Shown here one piece after another: positions 6,720-14,539 of a stretch of DNA of 64,000 nt. The first letter of the stretch is position 1. Each line of letters starts with the position of its first letter. The notes beneath the pieces were generated by a model. The model did no database searches and had not been told where the DNA came from. It worked only from the letters and a program-made list of their open reading frames with translations. A program made the translations under genes and the position numbers. This DNA comes from Aquilutibacter rugosus (GTDB taxonomy: Bacteria; Pseudomonadota; Gammaproteobacteria; Xanthomonadales; Xanthomonadaceae). The stretch is from contig NZ_JAZHBO010000002.1 of assembly GCF_036541335.1 (NCBI RefSeq), positions 186,001-250,000 on the forward strand, in the 5' to 3' direction.

Positions 6720-7607
6720 TTACGCTAAACCATCTGTCAGCGCTTGACCATGCATGGTGCTGCTGAGGGCACTCAGGTGCAGCAGCAGACGCGATAACGA
6801 CACCACGTCCTGGTGATTGTGCTCGCCCACGCGGCGCAAGTTGGCGGCGCTGCCGCCGTGCAGGTAACTCAGCCAGGCGGCGGGTGCCTCGCTGCCGGGG
6901 AGATCATCCTCGCGGACTACGCGCAGGACCTCGCGCTCGATCGTGCCGAGGCGACAGTTCTCGTACACGCCCTTATATTGACGGCGAGTGGGGTACAGCA
7001 AATCTACATGGCGTAAGTCCTGCAGCGGATTGCCCAGGCGCCCAAGGCGGAATCGCGTTTTGAGCAGCGGTGCATCGTAGGATTTGCCGTTGTACGAGCA
7101 CAGCACCGTCTGCGGCTGCAGCCACTGCGCAAACTCGCGCAACATGGCGGACTCCGCGCCGAGCGTGGTGGTTAGCAGTTGTCGCACACGCAGGTTGTAA
7201 CGGGCGGAATCGTTGGGCACAAACTGCGCCACGCCAATCATGAAAGCCCGCGTGCCCGTGCCGCCGGAAAGTCCGGTGGTCTCGGTGTCGAAAAACAGCA
7301 CGGATTCCAGATCAATGGCATCGCCCCGGTCAAATGCGCCGCACAGTTCACGGCCGGAGCGCAAGTCCAGTGGAACGAGCGCCTCGTGCAGGTGCAGGCC
7401 GGGCGCGATTTCGGATCCCGGCACCGAGCGGTCGCGATGAGGCTTGGACGCCGTCTTAGTGGCTCGCGAACGCAGCTCGACCATGCGGCGTAATGCTTCG
7501 ATCTGGTTATTCGGCGAAGGGCTGACAGGCGCGGATGACACCGCCGGCGTGCTCCGGCTTCCGGCTTGCTGCTTCAGTGCCAATAGGCGGGCGATCGAAA
7601 GTGTCAT
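6720..7607 (-). CDS. mrfB: RNase H-like exonuclease, MrfB/YprB-like
   Basis: A 295-residue protein with a DEDD-type RNase H-like exonuclease domain: FFDTETTGLSGG (about 105-116) carries the first two acidic residues, LCSYNGKSYDAPLL is the second block, and HNHQDVVSLSRLL the third. Bacillus MrfB (YprB) has this domain and works with the helicase MrfA in an excision-repair route for mitomycin-type damage. The start ATG overlaps the helicase stop (ATGA), so the two are one transcription unit. The repair role is inferred from pairing and domain content. Confidence 0.75.
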   Translation of the reverse strand: MTLSIARLLALKQQAGSRSTPAVSSAPVSPSPNNQIEALRRMVELRSRATKTASKPHRDRSVPGSEIAPGLHLHEALVPLDLRSGRELCGAFDRGDAIDLESVLFFDTETTGLSGGTGTRAFMIGVAQFVPNDSARYNLRVRQLLTTTLGAESAMLREFAQWLQPQTVLCSYNGKSYDAPLLKTRFRLGRLGNPLQDLRHVDLLYPTRRQYKGVYENCRLGTIEREVLRVVREDDLPGSEAPAAWLSYLHGGSAANLRRVGEHNHQDVVSLSRLLLHLSALSSTMHGQALTDGLA

Positions 7608-10051
7608 TCGGCCTCGGCGGACAACAGCAAGCCCAACACGCGCAGCGCGGTCTGCCGCGGCGACAGACCATCGGCAAACTCATCGGCCGCATTCGGAATG
7701 GGGCCAACACAACTGGGACAACCGGCAGCGCATGCGCAATTGCGGACCAGTTGTTCGGCCTGAGCCACCAGCATGCCCTGGCGTTGCCACAACGGCTCGG
7801 ACAGCCCGACACCGCCGGGATAGTTATCGTACAGATAGACGGTAGGGGCAAAGCCCTGCAAGGCCGCCGGAGCGCAATCATCGCCATCGAGACTGCGGAT
7901 TTGGCCCCGACCGTTCGAAGCCGTAACCGCCGACCAGGAGCCATCGCCCGAGCCAACCGCCCGCTGCAGATCTCGCCCCTCAGCCATGACTGCGACCCGC
8001 GCCACGACATGCAGCGCATGCGCCGCGCCGAGGAAACCGTCGAGCGCATCCTGTCGCGACTCAAACGCCGTCTCCAGCACCCCTTGCGGCAACTGCCACC
8101 AGACCGCCGAAGTCTGCAACTCCTGATCAGGGAGATTGACCGGACCATAGCCGATGTTTTCGTGCGTGTAGTAACGGATCTTCTTGTAGCCCGCAACGCG
8201 TCGCACCACATGCACCTCACCGTGGTGTGAGGCCCCCGAACCGCAATCGGTGACATCGAACGAGTCGAGTACTTTTAATCGCGTGTAATCAATGGCGTCG
8301 GTGTAGTAATCAACATGTGTCCGCGTGACGAAGGCTTTGCGGCCCTCCCAATCCAAGCGCTCGACCTGATAGGGCACGGACTGAATCATGTGAATCGCAC
8401 CCTCGTACAGCATCAGCGGTGCCGAAGCGTAATCGACCTCGGCAATGATGGTCTGTCGGCCTTGGGTACGATCTACAACGACGAAGTTGCCATCGGCCAC
8501 GGATCGCAGACTGACGGCATTGGCAGGGTAGCTGTCGGCAATCCATTCGAAACGATCGCCCTCGCGATGGATGACGCCATCTTGCTCCAGCAGTTCCAGA
8601 TACAAGGTAGGGTCCACATGACCAAATGACTCGCCGGTCACGAACGGCAGTTCAAACGCAGCGCAGCGAATGTGATCGAGCAGGATTACCGGTTGATCGG
8701 CCGCGATGCGCGCATGCTCTGGCGGCGAGTCGGTAAAGAACTGCGGCTGCTGCACGATGTACTGATCGAGCGGATCGGAGCTGGCGACCATGACCCCGAC
8801 GGCACTTTGCTGACGCCGACCGGCGCGTCCGAACCGTTGCCAGGTGGCGGCAATGGAGCCCGGATATCCGTTAAGCACCACCACGTCCAGGGCGCCGATA
8901 TCGACCCCTAGCTCCAACGCGGACGTGGAGACAATGCCATCGATCTCACCGCTGCGCATGGCCCGCTCGGCTGCACGACGTTCGGTCGGCAGATAGCCAC
9001 CGCGATACGCACGAATACGCGCCGGCACCCGCGGGTCGTGATCAAACACATCTTTCAGATACTTAGTCAGCACCTCGACCATGGTGCGTGACTGCGCAAA
9101 GATCAGGGTCTTGAGGCCGGCCTGGATGGCCGTGCGGGCAATGCGGGTGGACTGTGATCTGGCCGACGCTCGTAAACCCAAATCGGGATTGACGATGGGC
9201 GGGTTCCACAAAAAGAAATGGCGTTCACCGCTAGGCGCGCCGGATTCCGTGATGGCGTGCACGGGGCGCCCAATTAGCGCCTGCGCATGTTCGGCCGGAT
9301 TGCCGATGGTTGCCGAACACAAAATATATTGGGGTCGTACCCCATAAAAATCGCAGATGCGCTGCAGCCGTCGCAGCACATTGGCCAGATGCGAACCCAG
9401 CACGCCGCGATAGGTGTGAATCTCATCGATCACAATGAACTGCAGGTTCTCAAAGAACTGTGCCCATTTGGTGTGATGCGGCAAGATGGCCTGATGCAGC
9501 ATGTCGGGATTGGACACGACGATGTCGCCCTGCAGCCGAATGGCCTGGCGCTGATCACCGGGCGTGTCGCCATCGAAGGTGGCGGCGCGCACACCCAACT
9601 CACCCGCAGCGTTGATATCGAGCAGCTCCGCGACCTGATCTTGGGCCAAAGCCTTGGTCGGAAACAGAAACAGGGATTTTTTGCCCGCCGCCATGGCCGC
9701 GCTCAGTACCGGCACCGTGTAGCACAAGGACTTGCCCGAGGCGGTGGGGGTCACCACGCACACATCTTGCCCTTGCATGGCTGCCGTAATCGCTTGCGCC
9801 TGATGCGAGTAGGGCCGCTCGATACCCCTTGAACGCAATGCACTCAATAACGAAGGCGGTACCGATGCCGGAAACTCTCCGTAGCTGCCTGTGCGTGCAG
9901 GCTGCACCCAATGTGCCGTGATGCGGTCTTTGTATTTACGGGCCAGACGCTGCGGCCAATGCGCGGCCGAAACCGGCTGCGGCGCCGTGAGATCGAAAAT
10001 GGAGTTGGGCAAAGGCAAGGACATAACGGCAACCCGCAGTGAAACTGCCAT
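7604..10051 (-). CDS. mrfA: DEAD/DEAH-box helicase, MrfA/YprA-like
   Basis: An 815-residue helicase. ATG 10051 is chosen because GGAG lies 8 bases upstream; an ATG at 10024 is also possible, while the much longer open frame upstream would run through the divergent transporter gene. Motifs: TPTASGKS (motif I), DEIHTYRG (motif II), SATIGNP (motif III), then an SF2 second domain and a C-terminal DUF1998-type region ending with a cysteine cluster (CxCxxxCxxC in NCACAAGCPSC), as in MrfA. Its partner exonuclease gene follows with a 4-base overlap. Confidence 0.82.
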   Translation of the reverse strand: MAVSLRVAVMSLPLPNSIFDLTAPQPVSAAHWPQRLARKYKDRITAHWVQPARTGSYGEFPASVPPSLLSALRSRGIERPYSHQAQAITAAMQGQDVCVVTPTASGKSLCYTVPVLSAAMAAGKKSLFLFPTKALAQDQVAELLDINAAGELGVRAATFDGDTPGDQRQAIRLQGDIVVSNPDMLHQAILPHHTKWAQFFENLQFIVIDEIHTYRGVLGSHLANVLRRLQRICDFYGVRPQYILCSATIGNPAEHAQALIGRPVHAITESGAPSGERHFFLWNPPIVNPDLGLRASARSQSTRIARTAIQAGLKTLIFAQSRTMVEVLTKYLKDVFDHDPRVPARIRAYRGGYLPTERRAAERAMRSGEIDGIVSTSALELGVDIGALDVVVLNGYPGSIAATWQRFGRAGRRQQSAVGVMVASSDPLDQYIVQQPQFFTDSPPEHARIAADQPVILLDHIRCAAFELPFVTGESFGHVDPTLYLELLEQDGVIHREGDRFEWIADSYPANAVSLRSVADGNFVVVDRTQGRQTIIAEVDYASAPLMLYEGAIHMIQSVPYQVERLDWEGRKAFVTRTHVDYYTDAIDYTRLKVLDSFDVTDCGSGASHHGEVHVVRRVAGYKKIRYYTHENIGYGPVNLPDQELQTSAVWWQLPQGVLETAFESRQDALDGFLGAAHALHVVARVAVMAEGRDLQRAVGSGDGSWSAVTASNGRGQIRSLDGDDCAPAALQGFAPTVYLYDNYPGGVGLSEPLWQRQGMLVAQAEQLVRNCACAAGCPSCVGPIPNAADEFADGLSPRQTALRVLGLLLSAEAE

Positions 10052-10067
10052 CAGCTTGCTCCGATCG

Positions 10068-10086
10068 GGTCTCAGGGCGTGAGACC
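10068..10086. promoter_or_regulatory. Inverted repeat in divergent promoter region
   Basis: A perfect 7-base inverted repeat, GGTCTCA-5-TGAGACC, in the short gap between the helicase and the MFS transporter. Its position suits an operator acting on one or both genes. The cognate regulator is unknown; it is not a recognisable LexA site. Confidence 0.3.
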
Positions 10087-10126
10087 ACTTCAAACGAATG
10101 CAGATGGCATGCGGGTTAGGGCTGAC

Positions 10127-10132
10127 TACAAT
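10127..10132 (+). promoter_or_regulatory. -10 box of MFS gene, near-leaderless
   Basis: TACAAT lies 6 bases before ATG 10139, so transcription would start at or next to the start codon. No good -35 box and no ribosome binding site are seen. Confidence 0.35.
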
Positions 10133-10138
10133 GGGCCG

Positions 10139-11314
10139 ATGACTAATCGAACCGCGCCCTCCGCGCCGCTGGCCCTGTTCTCGATGGCGGTCGGCGGCTT
10201 CGCCATCGGCACTACCGAATTCGCCACGATGGGCGTACTGCCCGAAATTGCCAATGGTATGCAGGTCAGCATCCCGCAGGCGGGTCACTTCATCAGTGCG
10301 TATGCGATCGGCGTCGTAGTCGGGGCGCCTGTGCTGGCCGTGCTGTTCGCCCGCACACCGCGTAAAGTGCTGCTGCTTGGACTCATGGTGGCGTTCGCAA
10401 TCGGCAATGCCTTTAGCGCCTTGGCCACGACCTCCACACAGCTGTGGTGGGCGCGATTCATTGCAGGCCTTCCGCATGGCGCCTTTTTTGGTGTGGCGTC
10501 GCTGGTGGGCGCGCAGCTGGTAGGACACAAGCATCGGGCCAAAGCCGTGGCCGCCATCATGATGGGACTCAATGTCGCCACCTTGGCGGGAGTTCCTCTC
10601 GCTACATGGATTGGTCGAAGACTGGACTGGCCCGCCGTTTACTGGCTCGTGGCGGGGCTTGCTGCCGCCTGCCTCCTGCTAATGATGCGTTTCGTGCCGA
10701 AGGGAATGGTCGGCACCGAAGTGCATCCCATGGATGAACTGAAATCTCTGACGCGCCAGCCCGTGGTGATTGCGTTGCTGACGGGTGCGATTGGCGGGTG
10801 CGGATTATTCAGTGCCTTCAGCTACATCGTGCCGACGCTCGAACAACATGCCGGAGTGCCTTCGCAAACCGTTCCGTGGATTCTTGCGATGTTCGGTGTG
10901 GGTCAAATCATCGGTAGCCTCACCGCCGCGCATTTTGCCGACCGCGCGCTGCTGCCGGCGATCAAAGGCTGTTTGCTGTGGAGTGCGTTGTGCCTCGTCA
11001 TCTTTGCACTGATGTGTGGCGTGCAGGTGCTGGCAGCGCCCCTGGTATTCCTGATCGGTACGATGGTGACCCTGGCCAATCCCTTGCAGATCCGTCTAAT
11101 GGACGTGTCGGGCGAGGCGCAGACGTTGGCAGCGGCCGGGAATCACGCCTCCTTTAATTTGGCCAATGCCATGGGTGCATGGCTGGGTGGTCTGGTGCTG
11201 ACTTGGGGCTGGGGTTACCCCGCCACCGGCTGGGTTGGGGCGGTGCTGGCACTGCTCGGATTGGCCCTCTTTGTCGGTAGCCGGCAGCGACCGGTGCCGC
11301 ATCGCGAGGCCTGA
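10139..11314 (+). CDS. MFS transporter, AraJ/YdhP (DHA1) type
   Basis: A 391-residue inner-membrane protein with 12 predicted helices. The N-terminus FAIGTTEFATMGVLPEIA is the hallmark of the DHA1 exporters AraJ, SotB and YdhP, which efflux sugars or drugs by proton antiport. The next conserved block, ARTPRKVLLLG, corresponds to the motif A loop. ATG 10139 starts just before the first helix; an upstream in-frame ATG would add 20 charged residues. The substrate cannot be told. It is monocistronic or cotranscribed with nothing obvious. Confidence 0.82.
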   Translation: MTNRTAPSAPLALFSMAVGGFAIGTTEFATMGVLPEIANGMQVSIPQAGHFISAYAIGVVVGAPVLAVLFARTPRKVLLLGLMVAFAIGNAFSALATTSTQLWWARFIAGLPHGAFFGVASLVGAQLVGHKHRAKAVAAIMMGLNVATLAGVPLATWIGRRLDWPAVYWLVAGLAAACLLLMMRFVPKGMVGTEVHPMDELKSLTRQPVVIALLTGAIGGCGLFSAFSYIVPTLEQHAGVPSQTVPWILAMFGVGQIIGSLTAAHFADRALLPAIKGCLLWSALCLVIFALMCGVQVLAAPLVFLIGTMVTLANPLQIRLMDVSGEAQTLAAAGNHASFNLANAMGAWLGGLVLTWGWGYPATGWVGAVLALLGLALFVGSRQRPVPHREA

Positions 11315-11365
11315 AAGGCGGGCAGGGCCCGGATGTCGGTGAGCTGAACAATACTTCGACGGGAT

Positions 11366-11385
11366 ACTATTGCGGTAGCAATAGT
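11366..11385. promoter_or_regulatory. Probable MarR-family operator
   Basis: A perfect 8-base inverted repeat, ACTATTGC-GGTA-GCAATAGT, ends 4 bases before the -35 box of the marR-type gene. MarR-family repressors bind palindromes of about 16-20 bases near their own promoter, so this is the likely autoregulatory site for the efflux operon. Confidence 0.6.
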
Positions 11386-11389
11386 TGCC

Positions 11390-11418
11390 TTGACAAGTAA
11401 ATATTACGGATGCACAAT
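11390..11418 (+). promoter_or_regulatory. Promoter of marR-efflux operon
   Basis: A perfect -35 box TTGACA (11390-11395), 17-base spacer and -10 box CACAAT (11413-11418). The start codon ATG 11426 follows 7 bases later, implying a leaderless transcript. Confidence 0.65.
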
Positions 11419-11425
11419 ATCCGCC

Positions 11426-11881
11426 ATGACTTCACTAGATGCCTCCAGCAGTTCCAATCTTGGCCGCTTGCTGCGCCAGACTCGCGAAGAGTTGTGGCGT
11501 CACATGTCTGCTGAGCTGGCTGCCGTTGGCATCGAAATGAACTTCAGTCAGTACATCGTCATGAAGAATCTGCGTAACGGTCCGGCAATGTCGTCCTCGC
11601 TGGCCGACTGTGCTGCCATTAACGCCGGTGCCATGACGCGCGTCATTGATTCCCTGATTGAGCAGGGTCTGGTTACTCGCACACCATCCGAACAGGATCG
11701 GCGCGTGATGCACGTGGACCTGACTGCGCAAGGCAGGAAGATCGCTAAACAAATGGAAGTCTGCGGCTTGCGCACGCTCGAGTGTGCGTTCGCCGACATT
11801 TCCGACCGCCGTCTTTCCGAGCTGTTTCATACGCTCGAAACCATCGTCGGTAATCTGCAGTCGTCTAACGAACCTCAATAA
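11426..11881 (+). CDS. MarR-family transcriptional repressor
   Basis: A 151-residue winged-helix regulator. The HTH and wing are recognisable: ADCAAINAGAMTRVIDSLIEQGLVTRTPSEQDRR is the typical recognition helix plus D-x-R wing, and the terminal helices give the dimer interface. ATG 11426 is preferred over an upstream TTG lying inside the -35 box. As first gene of a MarR-OMF-EmrA-EmrB operon it probably represses the pump until a phenolic or drug ligand binds, as EmrR does. Confidence 0.88.
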   Translation: MTSLDASSSSNLGRLLRQTREELWRHMSAELAAVGIEMNFSQYIVMKNLRNGPAMSSSLADCAAINAGAMTRVIDSLIEQGLVTRTPSEQDRRVMHVDLTAQGRKIAKQMEVCGLRTLECAFADISDRRLSELFHTLETIVGNLQSSNEPQ

Positions 11882-11893
11882 GAACAGTACACA

Positions 11894-13336
11894 ATGAGCA
11901 AGAGTCAATCATTCCGCCCACGCGGTCTGACGGCCGCCGCATTGGCAATGGCCCTGTCGGCCTGCGCCAGCACGGGCGGTCTGCAACCCAAGGGTCAAAT
12001 ACACGATGCCAATGCCACATTGGCTACGCAAGAATCGTTGGGTCAATACGTCCGTTCCGGTGCAGAGTTTCCCGCCGCCAACTGGTGGACTGCATTCGGC
12101 GATGCGCAGCTCGACACACTGATTCGCGAGGCATTGTCCGCACAGCCATCGCTTGATGCTGCCAATGCCCGCGTCGATCTGGCCAATGCGCAACTGGGAC
12201 TGGTTACTCAGGAAGACAAATGGCAAGGTCAGGCTGTCGGCCAGGTCAGTGGCGTGCAGTTGCCCGAGACGATTATTCCTGAGCCGATCGGCGGTGAGTT
12301 CAAGGCCACAACCATTGGTCGCGTCCAGTTCTCCAAGACCTTTGACGTGTGGGGCAGCAACAAGGCCAAGCAGGCACAATCTCTGGATGCAGTGCATGCC
12401 GCTCAAGTTGATGTGCAAGCTGCGCGTCTTTCGATTGCCGCCAACATCGCCCGCGCTTATGTCGGTCTGGATCAGGCTTACCGTGCCAAGGACGTCGCTG
12501 CTGACGAACGGCAGCGCAACGAGGCCCTGTTAAAGCTGGCTTCGGCACGCGTTAAGAAGGGTCTGGATAACGAGCTGCAAGTGCGCAATTCGCAAATGGC
12601 GATTGCTTCCGCACAGCAACTTTCGTTCGCTGCCGATCAGCAGATTGCCTTTCTCAAGCATGCCATTGCGGCGCTGATGGGGCAGGGACCGGATCGAGGC
12701 AATGCCATTACGCGTCCTGCGATGAAGCAGGCGGGTCGTCTGAATGTCCCTTCGGTCCTGCCTAGTGAACTGCTGGGACATCGTCCGGATCTGGTCGCTG
12801 CACGTTGGCGCGTAGAGGCTGCTGCTAAGGGCATTGATGTAGCCAAGGCGGCGTTCTATCCCACCATTAATCTCAGTGGCATGGCCGGCCTTGCCGCTGC
12901 CGATGTCATGGATCTGTTTAGCGCCAAGGCATTGCTGCTGCAGGTCGGGCCTTCGATCAGTCTGCCGCTGTTCGCACAGCGCCGACTGCAAGGTCAGCTG
13001 GCCGTCAACGATGCGCAATACGATCTGGCCGTGGCTCAATACAACGGCCTGCTGGCCGGTGCGTTACGTGAGGTGGCGGATGCCCTGACCTCGAACCGCA
13101 CGCTGGATGCGCAAATCGGCTCGCTGCAAATGGCGGTAGATGCCGCGCGCAAGGCCGAAGCCATTGCGGTGGCCCGGTACCGTGCGGGCCTCGGTACGCA
13201 GATTGATGTGCTCAACGCACAGCGTCCTCTGCTGCAAATGAATCAACAACTGGTCGCGCTCAAGGCGCAAAAAAATCAAACTCTCGTCGATCTCAATACT
13301 GCCCTCGGTGGCGGTGTGCTGATGGAAGGCAACTGA
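11894..13336 (+). CDS. Outer-membrane efflux lipoprotein (NodT/OMF family)
   Basis: A 480-residue TolC-like channel. The signal peptide ends in a lipobox (ALSAC, Cys about 24), so it is a lipid-anchored outer-membrane factor. Two OEP repeats are visible, each with the long helical pattern (ANARVDLANAQLGLV and ARYRAGLGTQIDVLNAQ). GHRPDLVAARWRVEAA in the middle is a strong NodT-type signature. It gives the EmrAB-like pump downstream its own exit duct, so the operon is a self-contained tripartite system. Confidence 0.9.
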   Translation: MSKSQSFRPRGLTAAALAMALSACASTGGLQPKGQIHDANATLATQESLGQYVRSGAEFPAANWWTAFGDAQLDTLIREALSAQPSLDAANARVDLANAQLGLVTQEDKWQGQAVGQVSGVQLPETIIPEPIGGEFKATTIGRVQFSKTFDVWGSNKAKQAQSLDAVHAAQVDVQAARLSIAANIARAYVGLDQAYRAKDVAADERQRNEALLKLASARVKKGLDNELQVRNSQMAIASAQQLSFAADQQIAFLKHAIAALMGQGPDRGNAITRPAMKQAGRLNVPSVLPSELLGHRPDLVAARWRVEAAAKGIDVAKAAFYPTINLSGMAGLAAADVMDLFSAKALLLQVGPSISLPLFAQRRLQGQLAVNDAQYDLAVAQYNGLLAGALREVADALTSNRTLDAQIGSLQMAVDAARKAEAIAVARYRAGLGTQIDVLNAQRPLLQMNQQLVALKAQKNQTLVDLNTALGGGVLMEGN

Positions 13337-13337
13337 A

Positions 13338-14522
13338 ATGACACAAGAACTGAATCCCTCGGCCAATGCGGCCAATCCGCAGGCAACTGCTCCGAACGGC
13401 AAGCGCAAGCGCGCCTTGCTCATTCTCGTTGCAGTGCTGGTGCTCGCTGCCATCGCAACGCTGTTGCTGTACCTGTTTGACTGGCGCTGGAAGGAGACCA
13501 CCGACGACGCCTACGTGCAAGGCAACATGGTGACCATTACGCCGCAAACCGCCGGTACCGTCACTGCAATTCACGCCGAAAACGGCATGAAGGTGGAGCA
13601 GGGCGCTACGCTGGTGGAGCTCGATCCGCTCGATGCAGTCGTCGGCCTGGAAAGCGCCAAGGCCAATCTGGCCAACGCGGTGCGGCAGGCTCGCGGTCTG
13701 TATTCGCAGGTCGCAACCGGTGCTGCTGAAATTCGCGCCAAGCAAATTGCTCTGGCCAATGCCCAGCAGGATCTGGCACGTCGCCAGGGTCTGGTCGGTA
13801 TGGGTGCTGTTTCGGCTGAGGAACTGGCGCATGCCCGTGAACAGGTCGCGATGGCTGAAGCGGCGTTGAGTGCTTCGAACAGCACGCAAGCTCGCGCTCG
13901 TGCCCTGGTCGATGCCACCGGTATCGCTACGCAACCGCAAGTCGAAGCGGCTGCAGCGCAAGTGCGGCAGGCGTATCTGGCCGGTGCGCGCAATCGCATC
14001 GTGGCGCCTGTCGGCGGCTATCTGGCACAACGCACCATTCAAGTGGGTCAACGCGTGCAGCCCGGTACGTCGCTGATGACCGTGGTCCCGCTGGATCAGG
14101 TCTGGGTCGAAGCGAACTTTAAGGAAACGCAACTGAAGAAGATGCGGATCGGTCAGCCGGTAAAGGTCAGCGCCGATTTGTACGGCGACAAGATCGAGTA
14201 CAAGGGCAAGTTGGTCAGCATGGGCTTGGGTACGGGTAGTGCCTTCAGCGTACTGCCGGCCCAGAATGCCAGCGGTAACTGGATCAAGATCGTACAGCGC
14301 GTGCCGGTGCGCATTGAACTGGATCCGGCGCAGGTCGCCAAGTATCCGCTGCGTATCGGTCTGAGCATGAGCGTCGATGTCGATGTGCACGACCAGAACG
14401 GTCCGGTGCTCGCCGCCGCCGCTCCGAGCAAGGCGGTTTACACCACCAACGCATATGACCGTCAGCTGCATGAAGCCAATGACCTGATCGCCGGCATCAT
14501 TGCCCGCAATTCCGGTCGCTAA
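13338..14522 (+). CDS. emrA: Periplasmic adaptor subunit (EmrA/HlyD family)
   Basis: A 394-residue membrane-fusion protein: cytoplasmic N-terminus, one helix (about residues 28-50), then a biotinyl-lipoyl-like half-motif starting TTDDAYVQGN (the EmrA hallmark), a helical hairpin (ALANAQQDLARRQGL) and a beta-barrel with QRVQPGTSLMTVVP. It bridges the EmrB pump and the outer-membrane channel. The ATG is one base after the preceding stop. Confidence 0.9.
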   Translation: MTQELNPSANAANPQATAPNGKRKRALLILVAVLVLAAIATLLLYLFDWRWKETTDDAYVQGNMVTITPQTAGTVTAIHAENGMKVEQGATLVELDPLDAVVGLESAKANLANAVRQARGLYSQVATGAAEIRAKQIALANAQQDLARRQGLVGMGAVSAEELAHAREQVAMAEAALSASNSTQARARALVDATGIATQPQVEAAAAQVRQAYLAGARNRIVAPVGGYLAQRTIQVGQRVQPGTSLMTVVPLDQVWVEANFKETQLKKMRIGQPVKVSADLYGDKIEYKGKLVSMGLGTGSAFSVLPAQNASGNWIKIVQRVPVRIELDPAQVAKYPLRIGLSMSVDVDVHDQNGPVLAAAAPSKAVYTTNAYDRQLHEANDLIAGIIARNSGR

Positions 14523-14539
14523 TCCAGGAAGGCATCGCC

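Noticed and set aside
9601..10534. The 161 extra N-terminal codons available to the MrfA-like helicase.
   Set aside because: The extension is antisense to the MFS transporter gene, and a start with GGAG at 10051 gives the normal family length.
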